Part shown: positions 47,228-56,682 of the stretch, piece after piece
Numbering within the stretch: position 1 is the stretch's first letter
Layout: each line of letters opens with the position of its first letter
From: an uncultured Synechococcus sp.
GTDB lineage: Bacteria; Cyanobacteriota; Cyanobacteriia; PCC-6307; Cyanobiaceae
Reading direction: 5' to 3'
NCBI GenBank assembly: GCA_949373155.1
Contig: CASICK010000002.1
Location: 1 to 64,000 of the forward strand
Length of the DNA stretch: 64,000 nucleotides
Program-made: the position numbers and the translations under genes
Notes under the pieces: model-generated
Database searches by the model: none
What the model was told of the DNA's origin: nothing
What the model saw: the letters and a program-made list of their open reading frames with translations, nothing else

Positions 47228-47785
47228 TTGGCGGTCATTCTTTTGAGTAAAGGACGAGAGGTCAATCTTCGGCTCCTACACCCATTAGACGAGACGGCCT
47301 TGTCTAGAGTAATTCGGGCGGCACTTGTTGAATTTGGTGCTGATCGCCCAGGTTTTGCTTGGCAAGATCCGGAGTTAGATGCCATGAGCGAGACCTACGC
47401 TGCGCCTGGATGGATTTATTTCGTAGTAGTCGAGGATGGGAATGTTCTTGGGGGAGCTGGAATTGGCCCACTAAGTGGTGTGGACGCGACTTGCGAATTG
47501 CAGAAAATGTACTTAGCCCCGTCCGCGCGGGGGAAGGGTGTTGGTTGGCGGCTTATGGGTAGCCTGATGGAACAGGCTTGTGTGCTTGGCTATCGCTGGG
47601 TTTATATCGAAACTCTTTCGAGAATGGTGGCGGCTCAACGGCTGTATCGGGCTTGGGGATTCTTAAAGATGAAACAACCCCTTGGTCAAACAGGACACGG
47701 TGGTTGCGACTGTTGGTTTATCAAGGACCTGCATGGAACTGAGGGTTTTGGAGAGCCAAGCTCCATAGCTGAATTCCAGGAATGA
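47228..47785 (+). CDS. GNAT-family N-acetyltransferase
   Basis: The acetyl-CoA motif A is clear in LQKMYLAPSARGKGVGWRLM (RGKGVG), preceded by a beta-bulge segment (VVVEDGNVLGGAGIGPLSG) and followed by YIETLSRMVAAQRLYRAWGF, which is motif B. The substrate is unknown. At 185 residues with TTG at 47228 it is slightly long for a GNAT; an internal start is possible. No operon partners. Confidence 0.9.
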   Translation: MAVILLSKGREVNLRLLHPLDETALSRVIRAALVEFGADRPGFAWQDPELDAMSETYAAPGWIYFVVVEDGNVLGGAGIGPLSGVDATCELQKMYLAPSARGKGVGWRLMGSLMEQACVLGYRWVYIETLSRMVAAQRLYRAWGFLKMKQPLGQTGHGGCDCWFIKDLHGTEGFGEPSSIAEFQE

Positions 47786-47843
47786 AGATGGTAAGACCAA
47801 GGCTTCATCCTTCGTCCTGATCCGTTGGATCCCTACAAGAGCT

Positions 47844-48056
47844 TCATTTGTTGTTCCGTGTCTCCTCCTTTAGGTCGATGCCAAGATCTTTCATGGCGGA
47901 AATTGTATCGCTCACAGCTGGTACGTAGGCAATCCTTCGTCTGACTTTGTCGAACAGATCACTGAGCTTTGCCTGTATTAGTTGTCTTATTCTCATAGGT
48001 CTTCTCAAATCACAGCGGATTTCGTCTTGATCTTGTGGCAAGTTTAGCGGTCTCAA
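47844..48056 (-). CDS. Hypothetical protein (70 aa)
   Basis: This basic soluble product contains MRIRQLIQAKLSDLFDKVRR and ends KEETRNNK; the second Met (about residue 21) may be the true start. No family recognised; convergent with the GNAT gene. Confidence 0.4.
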   Translation of the reverse strand: MRPLNLPQDQDEIRCDLRRPMRIRQLIQAKLSDLFDKVRRRIAYVPAVSDTISAMKDLGIDLKEETRNNK

Positions 48057-48269
48057 TCGCCTGACCTTGATGTCCTTTATGGAATTTCATTCCGACGGTT
48101 GATGCGGCCCTAGATGTGATCTTTTAGATCTTATCTAGGGTTTTCGACACACAAATAGTTCTGTCTCCCCTAAATGGGTGAGTCACATGGTGTCTATTAT
48201 CGCCCATTTGGGGGATTCTTTTTTGATATTCGCAGGCGATAGTGAGCTCATTACTTTGCTCTCCCTTTC
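48057..48269. other. Intergenic region with a terminator-like long-loop hairpin
   Basis: CCCCTAAATGGG (48167-48178) pairs with CCCATTTGGGGG (48203-48214) around a 24-nt loop and is followed by ATTCTTTTTTG on the plus strand, so it would end a plus-strand transcript. No gene sits just upstream on that strand, so the transcript could be a small RNA. Confidence 0.4.
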
Positions 48270-48446
48270 ATGCCTGAACTTCCAGTCTTTGCTATGAAGA
48301 AAGAGCGAAGCGAGCTCGTTGAATTAATGTCGATTCCCTTTAAATGCGAATCAAACTATTCCCAAACGAAGATGTCTTTCGCGAAGTTTGTCTCTGAGAT
48401 GGCAGTTCCAACTCTGCTTCATTCTCTTTCCATGATTAGGGGCTAA
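48270..48446 (+). CDS. Possible small protein (58 aa)
   Basis: ATG at 48270 opens MPELPVFAMKKERSELVELM and ends at TAA 48444-48446. The composition is ordinary but no family is recognised. It is followed after 6 bp by another small ORF. Confidence 0.35.
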   Translation: MPELPVFAMKKERSELVELMSIPFKCESNYSQTKMSFAKFVSEMAVPTLLHSLSMIRG

Positions 48447-48452
48447 GGGGCA

Positions 48453-48602
48453 TTGGATCAAAAGCAACGGGCAGCTGCGTATCGATTACTCGCAGCAATA
48501 GAAGACAATGAAATCACAAAGGAGGATGCCATTGCACATGGTAATTGGTATTCCTATTTACTCGAACACTTGAAAGCTGATGAGCAGGAGTGTCATGAAT
48601 AG
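48453..48602 (+). CDS. Small hypothetical protein (49 aa)
   Basis: TTG at 48453 follows an in-frame TAA two codons earlier and a GGGG ribosome-site-like run. The product LDQKQRAAAYRLLAAIEDNE continues as a helical acidic peptide with YSYLLEHLKADEQE. The regular amphipathic pattern makes it a reasonable real gene; function unknown. Confidence 0.45.
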   Translation: MDQKQRAAAYRLLAAIEDNEITKEDAIAHGNWYSYLLEHLKADEQECHE

Positions 48603-48725
48603 TGAAGTAGTGTCGAAGGGCGATGCCATTCCATATGTTCGTTCGTTGGTTTATTCTATTTTTAATGGATTGTTTTTCTATCTGTGTATAGCAGGATTTC
48701 TATAAATGGTTTCAGACCAGTATTG

Positions 48726-49226
48726 CTACTGAATAGTCTGTGGATCAGAGAGGACTGTCGTTGGGATTCCTTCTTCTCCCGCATAGAACACCACCAGTAC
48801 TACATCATTAGTTCCTAATGCTTTCCCGGCATGAATTGTGTTCACGACTTCAATCAGAGCATCGCCTTTTCGGTAAATTTTTTGACTGCCATCTTTTAAT
48901 TTGAGTTCTAGTGTTCCCTCCAAGATTACGGCTGCATTGATCACAGGGTGGTAATGCCACGGTAGGGTCACTCCACTTGGTATTTGAATTTGAAGGATTT
49001 TGACCTTTGGCTGTCCATGGGGATAGCTGGGCAATCTATTTCCATCCCACATGTTGGTGGAGTTAACCAATTCTTCAACTTTGACACCATGGCTTGATGA
49101 ATGCCCGTCGTGGCTTTTTGCAAGCGATGGCAACAATAGTGATGAAGCAAGGACTAAAGATAAGTAGATATAGGTTCGTTTTATTTGCTGATTGCGAAAG
49201 AAGGTTGTTTTTGAGATTGGGCTCAT
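48726..49226 (-). CDS. Exported cupin-domain protein
   Basis: A signal peptide (TYIYLSLVLASSLLLPSLAK) is followed by a His-rich stretch (SHDGHSSSHG) and a cupin barrel: IPSGVTLPWHYHPVINAAVI (metal HxH), LEGTLELKLKDGSQKIYRKG and NTIHAGKALG. It is probably a periplasmic metal-binding protein or a small-molecule dioxygenase-like cupin. Monocistronic; 166 residues. Confidence 0.88.
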   Translation of the reverse strand: MSPISKTTFFRNQQIKRTYIYLSLVLASSLLLPSLAKSHDGHSSSHGVKVEELVNSTNMWDGNRLPSYPHGQPKVKILQIQIPSGVTLPWHYHPVINAAVILEGTLELKLKDGSQKIYRKGDALIEVVNTIHAGKALGTNDVVLVVFYAGEEGIPTTVLSDPQTIQ

Positions 49227-49373
49227 TGTTTACAATTAATTGCTGGCATGTTTGATATTAGTTCAAAAGTATTCTGCGCATTAAAGAGTGTTTGGTGGTG
49301 CTCCTTCGGAAGGAATTGAACCCGTGCAGAAAAGACTCTACTGGTGGCGGGAGTTCCTTCCTCAGTACTGAGA

Positions 49374-49646
49374 TTAGCTGTAAGCCTTCGCCATAAAGGG
49401 ACCTGCTTGTTCGTCAGTTAGAACAGGGGTTACCTCCCAATCCAAGCACTCGGCCCATTCAGCAGCATGTTCGTAGCAAGCATCAGCATTATCTGCTTCA
49501 ACCAAAATCCAGCCCTCTACGGAGCCAGGACCGTGAAACCGCTTCCATGATTTGCATTCCGGGAATGGAGCACCTGTTGATAAAAACTTTTTCGCCGCAA
49601 TTGCGTGGTAACCAGTTTTGAAGGTCCAATGCATCAAAAATGTCAT
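49374..49646 (-). CDS. DUF3303 family protein
   Basis: This 90-residue ferredoxin-like fold protein starts MTFLMHWTFKTGYHAIAAKK, with FHGPGSVEGWILVEADNADA and the C-terminal EWAECLDWEVTPVLTDEQAG, which fits DUF3303. It is a small soluble protein of unknown function, common in marine picocyanobacteria and often found in several copies. Confidence 0.8.
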   Translation of the reverse strand: MTFLMHWTFKTGYHAIAAKKFLSTGAPFPECKSWKRFHGPGSVEGWILVEADNADACYEHAAEWAECLDWEVTPVLTDEQAGPFMAKAYS

Positions 49647-49772
49647 GAACGCTGTTTGAAGAAGGCTTGTCTATTCTGCATAGCCTGCTGAGGCAGTATG
49701 TAGCCTGTAATACAGCAATTGGCCTACTGCTGAACGTTGTGCCTATTTCTTCTATTTGTGGGTCATGAGCTA

Positions 49773-50918
49773 TTAAATAATCTGCCTAATGATCGTAATT
49801 TTACGTAGTTGATGGCTTACAAAAAATGATAAGAAGATGGCTATTGCTGTTGATCCTAATCCAAGCATCCAGATGTTCTTTAGTCCTAGTGAATAAAAGG
49901 CAACCATGGCTCCAGCCAGGAGCGGGATATGAATTAAGTAGGCGCCAAAGCTGTCCTTACCTGCTTTGACAAGCCAATGGTTATCTAACTGTTCATGGGC
50001 TTGGCTCCAGGTTAAGATTGCAGCGATAAATCCCCATCCGATGACTGGTGTTAAAAATGCCATCATTGGAGTAATATTCTCATAGGATGCTCTATTAAGT
50101 GGTGGCATTATTGGTGAATAGTTTGCAGCCAGAAGGGCAAGTGTGATCAGTAGTGAGAGGTACAGCCCCCTTATTGCTTGACGCTTGTCAATTTTTTCTA
50201 ACCATTGGTGTGATGCTGCCTTGCAACCAACAAAGAACAGGAAGCCATACGTCCAGAGGTGCATTCCCTGATAGCCAAGTCCGTCGAAATTGGAGTCTTT
50301 TAATTCAGTCCAAAAGCCAGAAAAGTGACCCATGACTAGCTCCAGGGCTCCAAGAGTTGCAGCGCTGATCAGCCAGGATCGCCAGCTGGGTATAGGCTTT
50401 GTATTGTCAACTAGAAATGTGTTATTTCTTACGAAAGCCCAGCAGCAGTATATTAAATTGAATAAAATGAGTACTAAAAGGAACCATTGTGGGCCAATCC
50501 TGTTGAGAGGAAGCCTGCCTATTTCCTGCCCAAACACAACACTATTAGGAATGAGTAGGCCTGCCAATGGTGTTATGTTGTTGAGCAGTAAAATTGCAAT
50601 TATTAGAGGAATTCCAAGTCGTAGTAAGCGGTGTTTGACGTAATGTTCAACCCCTCTCTTGTGTACTGAATTCGGCACGAGGTAGCCTGAGATTAGGAAT
50701 AGGATGTTCATATAAAATGTATTGCAGATCCAGCCAAACCAGAAACTTAATGCTTCGTATGTTGGTGCTAATTCAATTGTTTGCTTGAGATCAGTAGTGA
50801 AAAGTGTTCCTACCAATATTGTATGAGTTGCGATAACCAGGGTGATCATTACTGCTTTGATCTGATCTAAAAATATCAGCCTGTTTGTTTTGCTTATAGC
50901 TCCGCTTCCGCTGTGCAT
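49773..50918 (-). CDS. Acyltransferase 3 family membrane protein
   Basis: This 381-residue protein has about ten membrane helices and the acyltransferase-3 start RLIFLDQIKAVMITLVIATH, plus FYMNILFLISGYLVPNSVHK and RLLRLGIPLIIAILLLNNIT. The family O-acylates sugars or lipids at the membrane. The catalytic His is probably in VIATHTIL. The gene is isolated and AT-rich relative to the core. The substrate is not inferable. Confidence 0.9.
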   Translation of the reverse strand: MHSGSGAISKTNRLIFLDQIKAVMITLVIATHTILVGTLFTTDLKQTIELAPTYEALSFWFGWICNTFYMNILFLISGYLVPNSVHKRGVEHYVKHRLLRLGIPLIIAILLLNNITPLAGLLIPNSVVFGQEIGRLPLNRIGPQWFLLVLILFNLIYCCWAFVRNNTFLVDNTKPIPSWRSWLISAATLGALELVMGHFSGFWTELKDSNFDGLGYQGMHLWTYGFLFFVGCKAASHQWLEKIDKRQAIRGLYLSLLITLALLAANYSPIMPPLNRASYENITPMMAFLTPVIGWGFIAAILTWSQAHEQLDNHWLVKAGKDSFGAYLIHIPLLAGAMVAFYSLGLKNIWMLGLGSTAIAIFLSFFVSHQLRKITIIRQII

Positions 50919-51220
50919 GATTAGATCGTGGCCTTTGATTGGTTTGTTGTTTGTGATGTGTGGGATCCGATTATTTTTACATTTAAATTAAGTGGATAAT
51001 TGGTTCTGATTGATTCGTTTGTTGGCTTCCGCTTAGCTCTGAGGTATTTCCCCACCTTCACGTTCAGTATGAGCCTTGGAAGCAACGCTTTCTAAAGTAG
51101 TCATTGACCATCTTGCAGCCTACTTTTGGTTGCAGCTTCTGGAACTGAAGTGGTTAGCCAGGATTCCTTTTCTTTTTCTTGCTTGCCGTTCCCAACGATG
51201 CCTATGGAGGATCTTGACTC
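50919..51220. other. Divergent promoter region
   Basis: This separates the acyltransferase gene (minus) from the isocitrate-lyase/PEP-mutase family gene (plus). Apart from a GGAGG at 51206-51210, 10 nt before the GTG start at 51221, I see no motif or ORF worth calling. Confidence 0.5.
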
Positions 51221-52111
51221 GTGACCCCAACACCAGGAACTGCCGCAGACTTACGGGCCTTGTTGTCGCAAGAGTCCTGTTATGTGATGCCCTGCAGTTT
51301 TGATGCCCTATCGGCAAGAATTGTGGAACAAGCAGGCTGCCCCCTCACATTCATGAGTGGGTTCTCCGTGGCAGCGGCGCGTGCTGGCTTGCCCGATACG
51401 GGCCTTCTCACGGTGACGGAAATGCTGGATCAAGGTCGTCAGCTTTGCGATGCCGTCTCGATTCCAGTGATCGGTGATGGAGATACGGGTCATGGCAATG
51501 CGGCCAATGTGCATCGCACCATGCATCAATTCCAGCAGGCAGGTTTTGCCGGGATCATGCTTGAAGATCAGGTCTCTCCCAAACGCTGCGGTCATACAGG
51601 GGTGAAGGAGGTTGTTGACCGTGATATTGCGGTTGAGCGTATTCGTGCTGCTGTTGAAGCCCGCCGTCAGGGCGCTGATCTCGTGATCGTGGCGCGAACC
51701 GATGCTCGATCGGCGTTTGCCCAACGCTATGGAGAGAGCCGTGCACTGGATGAAGCACTTTGGCGATTAAATGCGTTTGCCGATCTTGGCGCTGATGTTC
51801 TGTTTCTGGAAGCGCCACGCTCAGAACAAGAGATGCTGCGCTTTTGTAATGAGGTTCCGGGTAAGCGTATGGCGAACATGCTGGAGGGAGGCGTTACTCC
51901 GTTGTTATTGCCTGAACAACTAGGAGCCATGGGTTTCCATTTAGTGGCCTACCCCCTCACCCTGCTCGCGTCTGCAGCGTTTGCCATGCGTCAAGCGGTG
52001 ATGGACCTTCAGATCGGAAAAACTCCCGAGAAAATGCTCAGCTTTTCTGAGCTCAAGGCTTTGGTGAACTTTGATGCCTATGACGACATGGTGAGCAAAC
52101 GAGATCACTGA
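51221..52111 (+). CDS. Isocitrate lyase / PEP mutase superfamily protein
   Basis: The catalytic loop KRCGHTGVKEVVDRD (Cys and His, as in 2-methylisocitrate lyase and carboxyphosphonoenolpyruvate mutase) and metal-binding GDGDTGHGNAANVHRT and MLEDQVSP are present, and VIVARTDARSAF completes the active site. 296 residues. It may act as an oxaloacetate decarboxylase or lyase on a 2-methylisocitrate-like substrate; no neighbour specifies it. A GTG start preceded by GGAGG supports 51221. Confidence 0.9.
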   Translation: MTPTPGTAADLRALLSQESCYVMPCSFDALSARIVEQAGCPLTFMSGFSVAAARAGLPDTGLLTVTEMLDQGRQLCDAVSIPVIGDGDTGHGNAANVHRTMHQFQQAGFAGIMLEDQVSPKRCGHTGVKEVVDRDIAVERIRAAVEARRQGADLVIVARTDARSAFAQRYGESRALDEALWRLNAFADLGADVLFLEAPRSEQEMLRFCNEVPGKRMANMLEGGVTPLLLPEQLGAMGFHLVAYPLTLLASAAFAMRQAVMDLQIGKTPEKMLSFSELKALVNFDAYDDMVSKRDH

Positions 52112-52173
52112 TCTTGTTTCTCTTAAGAGAATAATTATCGGCCTTAATGAGCAAGGGTTATTGACAACTAGGT

Positions 52174-52920
52174 TTATTCCAATTTTGTAGCCACCTCGAT
52201 TGGCGCAAGGTTCGTGCTCACGCTGCAGACATCATCTAGCGATTCCAAGGCCTCTTGCAAGTTTTTGCAGGTTTCTGCAAGGTGTGGGTCCTGGATCTCT
52301 ACGAGCGCTAGGGGGTGCCAGCAGTGCTCCCAATCGATCACAGCCCAGCCACGATCCTGTAGTTCCTGTTGAAGCTGTTCCAGTGCTTCGAAACCACCAT
52401 GAACCATGGTGCTGCCATCGCTTTGCAACACATATCCCTCTGCATCGAGTTCGAGAAGGGTCTCCAGGAGAGGTTCTTCTTCGCAATGTCCCTCGAGTCG
52501 CACCTCGCTGCGATGCTGAAAGAGATAACTCACGCATCCAGTTTCTCCGAGCTTGCCTCCGTGTTTGCTGAAGGCCAGACGCACTTCTGCCGCCGTGCGG
52601 TTGCGGTTGTCGCTCAGTGCTTCCACAAGAACGGCCATGCCTTCGGGTCCATACCCCTCGTAGCGAATCACTTCCAGGCTGGAGCCTGCTTCCCCTTGCC
52701 CCGATCCTTTGGCTATGGCCCGCTCAATGTTGACTGCTGGTAAACCTGCCGAACGTGCCTTCGTGATGGCTGTTCGTAGTTGGAAATTGCCGTTTGGGTC
52801 AGCTCCGTTGCGTGCGGCCACGGTGATCTCGCGCCCCAGCCTGGTAAAAAGCGCGCCTCGCTTTCCATCCACTACCGCCTTGGTGCGTTTGATTTGAGAC
52901 CATTTGCTGTGGCCGGCCAT
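52174..52920 (-). CDS. yebC: YebC/PmpR-family regulator
   Basis: The N-terminal [20 protein letters not shown] and [20 protein letters not shown], then [20 protein letters not shown], are diagnostic of YebC/TACO1 proteins, which influence transcription or relieve ribosome stalling at proline stretches. 248 residues. It follows truB by 18 bp on the same strand. Its 3' end is duplicated in degenerate form near 60,290. Confidence 0.95.
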   Translation of the reverse strand: MAGHSKWSQIKRTKAVVDGKRGALFTRLGREITVAARNGADPNGNFQLRTAITKARSAGLPAVNIERAIAKGSGQGEAGSSLEVIRYEGYGPEGMAVLVEALSDNRNRTAAEVRLAFSKHGGKLGETGCVSYLFQHRSEVRLEGHCEEEPLLETLLELDAEGYVLQSDGSTMVHGGFEALEQLQQELQDRGWAVIDWEHCWHPLALVEIQDPHLAETCKNLQEALESLDDVCSVSTNLAPIEVATKLE

Positions 52921-52937
52921 AGGGATCAGGAGAGGGA

Positions 52938-53876
52938 TCAGCCGCGCGCTTCGAACACGACCTTTGGTCTGAGCTGGTCTTCGCTGTTGGCGATTCCAAT
53001 TCCCAACATGATGTTTTCTGCGCTGAGAACAACGGTGGGACCGTTTCCATTTTGATGGGAGATCGTGCGCCCGCAGCTCCAGTCGTCCCTTTCGAGCTCG
53101 GAGAGCGTTCGGATTGGTAGGTGGGTTAGGGCGAGTTGGGGAGGGATGAGGGTGAGTGGAGCCATCGTTGGAGTGGTTTGTTCATTGGGATGCTCTGGCA
53201 GTGCAATCGCATGGGCCTCCACGAATCCCAGCGCTTGGGTGCGCCGCAGCCAGTCCAGGCAGCCGCCACACCCGAGGGCTTGGCCAAGATCTCGGGCCAA
53301 CGAACGGATGTAGGTGCCAGCAGAGCAGTGCACCTCAAGCGTGAGCTTGCCTTGCGCTGAATCCCAATTCTCAAGAGAGAGGGAGTGGATGGTCACACTG
53401 CGGGCAGGTAAGTCCATCACTTCACCGCGGCGGGCTCTGGCATAGGCCCGTTCGCCGTTTACGTGAACCGCTGAAACCTGTGGTGGACACTGCTCGATGC
53501 CACCGCGGAAGGGATTGAGGGCCTGATCCATTTCATCCAGGCTTAAACGCGGCCAATCCTGAACCGCAACGACTTCTCCCTGTAGGTCATCGGTGCTGGT
53601 GCTGGTTCCCAGCTGGATCACACCGCGATAGGTTTTCTCTCCTGGCAGGTAGGGAAGCAGTCGGGTGGCCTGGCCCACTGCAATTGGCAGAACGCCTGTT
53701 ACGGCTGGGTCCAGGGTGCCTCCATGCCCCACTCTTTTGGTTTGGAGCACGCGACGCATCCGGCTCACGCAGGCGTGGGAGGTGAGACCAGAAGGCTTGT
53801 CGATCACCACGAAGCCGAGTGGTGCATCCAAGGGGGTGTAATCGCAGTTGTTCTGAATGTGGCATCCGGCCTGCAC
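52938..53876 (-). CDS. truB: tRNA pseudouridine55 synthase
   Basis: TruB converts U55 of tRNA to pseudouridine. [20 protein letters not shown], the catalytic Asp in [20 protein letters not shown], and [15 protein letters not shown] are typical. 312 residues with a GTG start at 53876. The pair truB-yebC is transcribed together and divergently from the methyltransferase gene. Confidence 0.95.
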   Translation of the reverse strand: MQAGCHIQNNCDYTPLDAPLGFVVIDKPSGLTSHACVSRMRRVLQTKRVGHGGTLDPAVTGVLPIAVGQATRLLPYLPGEKTYRGVIQLGTSTSTDDLQGEVVAVQDWPRLSLDEMDQALNPFRGGIEQCPPQVSAVHVNGERAYARARRGEVMDLPARSVTIHSLSLENWDSAQGKLTLEVHCSAGTYIRSLARDLGQALGCGGCLDWLRRTQALGFVEAHAIALPEHPNEQTTPTMAPLTLIPPQLALTHLPIRTLSELERDDWSCGRTISHQNGNGPTVVLSAENIMLGIGIANSEDQLRPKVVFEARG

Positions 53877-53905
53877 GTAAATTGACGATGTCCGACCGGT
53901 AGAAG

Positions 53906-54682
53906 ATGCAACGTCTGAGCAATTCTCCCCGCGTGGACATCGAGACCTTCTTGGACAACGGCTTTTCTGTTCGTGACCATTTGGCTGAATACCTTCAGCT
54001 CACGTTGGAGCAGGTGGATCAGCGCTTACCCGATGGGAAGGATGATTTAGCCGCACTGCATCCGGGTGCTTTTCAAGCGGATCAAGCCACGGAGTTTTAC
54101 GAGACCACCGTGGGAACGGGGCATCTCTTTGAATTGGCGGCTTGGCATCTCAGCAGCTCCGACTACATCGCTGACACGCTTCGTTTGCAGGAGGATTTCG
54201 CTCGAGGCACCGTTCTTGATTTTGGGGGGGGGATTGGGACCCATGCCTTGGCTGCAGCGGCATTGGACTCTGTTGATCGGGTTCATTTTGTTGATCTGAA
54301 TCCAGAGAACAGGGCATTCGTTTGGTCCAGGGCTGTTGCTCTTGGTTTGGATCGAAAAATGTCGGTTTATCGTGATCTTGCAGATCTCAGTGGTCAACGT
54401 TTCGATACGGTTGTTTGTCTTGATGTCTTGGAGCATCTGCCTGATCCATCCGATCAGCTCATGCAATTCCATTCGTTTATGAATGAAGATGGACGGGCCT
54501 TATTAAACTGGTATTTCTTCAAAGGACATAGCGGCGAATATCCGTTTCACTTTGATGACCCCAACCTTGTTGATTGCTTTTTCCGTACATTGCAATCGCA
54601 TTTTCTTGAAGTTTTTCATCCACTGTTAATTACGACGAGGGTGTATAAGCCCGTGGAAGAGACCAACTCTTTTGGCTGCTAA
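53906..54682 (+). CDS. Class I SAM-dependent methyltransferase
   Basis: SAM motif I VLDFGGGIGTHALAAAALDS (about 98-117), an acidic motif after VHFVDLNPENRAF and motif IV-like VVCLDVLEHLPDPSDQLMQF are clear. 258 residues. The substrate is unknown, with no clustered biosynthesis genes. It is the last gene before the AT-rich island on its right. Start ATG 53906. Confidence 0.88.
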   Translation: MQRLSNSPRVDIETFLDNGFSVRDHLAEYLQLTLEQVDQRLPDGKDDLAALHPGAFQADQATEFYETTVGTGHLFELAAWHLSSSDYIADTLRLQEDFARGTVLDFGGGIGTHALAAAALDSVDRVHFVDLNPENRAFVWSRAVALGLDRKMSVYRDLADLSGQRFDTVVCLDVLEHLPDPSDQLMQFHSFMNEDGRALLNWYFFKGHSGEYPFHFDDPNLVDCFFRTLQSHFLEVFHPLLITTRVYKPVEETNSFGC

Positions 54683-55000
54683 TCTAGGCAATGCATTCAT
54701 CGCATTACTTTCTAGTGATGTGTTCGTTAGGGGATTAATGATTGCTGTGAAGACTTCTCGAACTATCTCTTGCATGAGAAATTAATTGGAAGATTGGCTT
54801 GATTCGCCTTTAATAGCTTCTGCCAAGCTTAGTCTTTAGATGCAGAAATTTCCGTAATCTTAACGAGTGACGAGATAGCTATAGGCCTTATGATTAGATA
54901 TCATCTCGTGTTAATAGGCAAATTAAATTACTCCCGCATTAGGAAATAATGGAGAAGTCTGCCAATTTGCCGTCCTGCAATTCAGCTCAATCGGCTTAGG
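54683..55000. other. AT-rich intergenic region at the island's left edge
   Basis: No ORF above 15 codons with any feature. The base composition turns visibly AT-rich relative to the methyltransferase gene. Confidence 0.5.
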
Positions 55001-55324
55001 TTAATAAATACCGCCTGATCTGAAATCATGTTCTTCTTCTTTAAGATTTGAAGAGCTACATGTAGATTGAGAATAGTGAAGAAGATTTTTATAGCCATCT
55101 GGCACTAGTCCTGGACATAGGATTCCAACCTCAATAGCCTGAGGGCAAAAATAAACTCCTTTCCAACGGTTGATAAATCTCCCTTTGATTTCATCTGAGA
55201 ATTGAAAGCCATTCTCTGCGGCAAAATCTATGATCTGTTTTGGATTCAATGATGAGAGCCTAGAGCGAAATTGCTCGTCATTTCGTGCTCGATCAATGAA
55301 TGCATGTAGTTGAGACTTAGACAT
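55001..55324 (-). CDS. Nif11-domain (leader-peptide-like) protein
   Basis: ATG at 55324 begins MSKSQLHAFIDRARNDEQFR followed by SRLSSLNPKQIIDFAAENGF, the Nif11 helix-turn-helix-like domain found in RiPP leader peptides and in free-standing cyanobacterial proteins. The other 55 residues contain three cysteines (about 60, 70, 89) but no GG/GA cleavage motif, and no lanthionine synthetase is nearby. It is divergent from the FciA-like regulator. It may be an uncharacterised member of the chromatic-acclimation island rather than a peptide precursor. Confidence 0.75.
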   Translation of the reverse strand: MSKSQLHAFIDRARNDEQFRSRLSSLNPKQIIDFAAENGFQFSDEIKGRFINRWKGVYFCPQAIEVGILCPGLVPDGYKNLLHYSQSTCSSSNLKEEEHDFRSGGIY

Positions 55325-55647
55325 AACATAATCATCTCTTTTCGATATATACACTGCATCAACTCAAGAGTGAGGCAAAACCATATTCACTGTAGATAAT
55401 ATTATGTACAATGCAGATATAGTAAATGTGATTTTTCGGTTCTATGAATTCCGCAAGGCGCATTACCGTGAATTCATATAAATAATTGTCACACTATGCT
55501 TGCTTGCCTGAGCTCTGTCGATTTCTAAGATCAGAGTTTTAAATTTAAAAAGTCATAGATCCTCACAATATCTCAGCGAGAAGCGAATAGAGATTATAGT
55601 TTGCACCTGCTTGATTTTTATAGACACCATACCAAGGTAGCAACCAG
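55325..55647. promoter_or_regulatory. Divergent promoter region of Nif11-like and FciA-like genes
   Basis: This 323-bp AT-rich region holds a perfect inverted repeat TATGAATTC (55443-55451) / GAATTCATA (55470-55478) with an 18-nt spacer, suited to dimeric regulator binding. No ORF of note. Confidence 0.5.
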
Positions 55648-56682
55648 ATGAAGGCAAGGAAGGCAAAAGAATATGTTTTCAGTAACTTGCTTGGAATGGA
55701 AACATATTGCAAGAATCATTATAATGAATATTACTCCACCTCTAATTTTTCTTGCAATATCACCCAGCTCAGCAAAGGTGAATTGCAAACGAGTTCGATC
55801 TGTGCCCCGATTAATAATGTTCACCTTGAAATTTTTAAGTCAAATCAAACCTTACTTTACGAAGAAGAAGCCAATCAAAATTCAATCGCATTTTGCTGGA
55901 TAAATAATCAAGGCAAAAAGCCAGGTAGTAACACTATTATTAGTGGTCATAAGATGAAGGATTTAAGCATCGCAGGATTTAATCGTTTAAATAAAACTGG
56001 TGGTAATACATGGGATATTGTTGGGGCTAACACTCTCCTCTGCTGTATGAGCCTGAAGTGGAAAATATTGAAAGAAAAAATAGATAAAATGAATGCTTAT
56101 AATGCATATGCAAGGATCGAAGAATGTATCGGCATTGATTCCAATAGCACGGCTAGCTTTCAGCTCAAAAATTTGTTTGAAAAGCATTTTACGAAGGGAA
56201 TCACTACAGCTAGTGGATTTTATGATTTAGCCATTGCAACTTTAGAGGATTCTTGTGAGCCACAGTATCAGATCACCGACAGATCTGAATCTACCGAACT
56301 GATAGAGGATCTTGTTAAATTATTGCATGAAGATAGACCAGGTTTGCCACCCTTGACGATTGGAGAAATTACTAAATACTTGAATTCTGAGCAAGAATCT
56401 GTAGGTCAGGCCTGTAGATCTACCTTCAATATGAATATTCTTGATTTGATTAAAAGTATACGTCTAGAACAAGTCAAGAAGTCTTATCTAAATCCGCACG
56501 TTCCCCGTGGTTTAAAGCAATTTACTAAACAGCATAATGCTTTATATTATGGGTTCAAAAATTGGGATTCATTTCAGCGACTATATTTTAGGACTTTTCT
56601 AGAGAGTCCTGAAGATACAATTGATAAGGCAAGCAAGATGAGTGTTCTTGTTTCTGACTTGCGGAGAGGAAGTATGTCATGA
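55648..56682 (+). CDS. fciA: AraC-family regulator, FciA-like (chromatic acclimation)
   Basis: A 344-residue protein with a C-terminal AraC-type helix-turn-helix (about 235-330: PPLTIGEITKYLNSEQESVG, then KSIRLEQVKKSYLN and YYGFKNWDSFQRLYFRTFLE). The N-terminal two-thirds is a cyanobacteria-specific sensing or dimerisation region (SIAFCWINNQGKKPG). The tandem arrangement with a paralogue and the downstream E/F-type lyase matches fciA-fciB of type IV chromatic acclimation islands, where FciA and FciB regulate the response to green versus blue light. Which of the pair is A or B is a guess. The stop overlaps the next ATG by 4 bp. Confidence 0.7.
   Translation: MKARKAKEYVFSNLLGMETYCKNHYNEYYSTSNFSCNITQLSKGELQTSSICAPINNVHLEIFKSNQTLLYEEEANQNSIAFCWINNQGKKPGSNTIISGHKMKDLSIAGFNRLNKTGGNTWDIVGANTLLCCMSLKWKILKEKIDKMNAYNAYARIEECIGIDSNSTASFQLKNLFEKHFTKGITTASGFYDLAIATLEDSCEPQYQITDRSESTELIEDLVKLLHEDRPGLPPLTIGEITKYLNSEQESVGQACRSTFNMNILDLIKSIRLEQVKKSYLNPHVPRGLKQFTKQHNALYYGFKNWDSFQRLYFRTFLESPEDTIDKASKMSVLVSDLRRGSMS

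Noticed and set aside
49300..49345. tRNA T-arm-like sequence (GGTTCAATTCC on the minus strand)
   Set aside because: The flanking bases do not pair as a T-stem and no anticodon or acceptor arm can be built.
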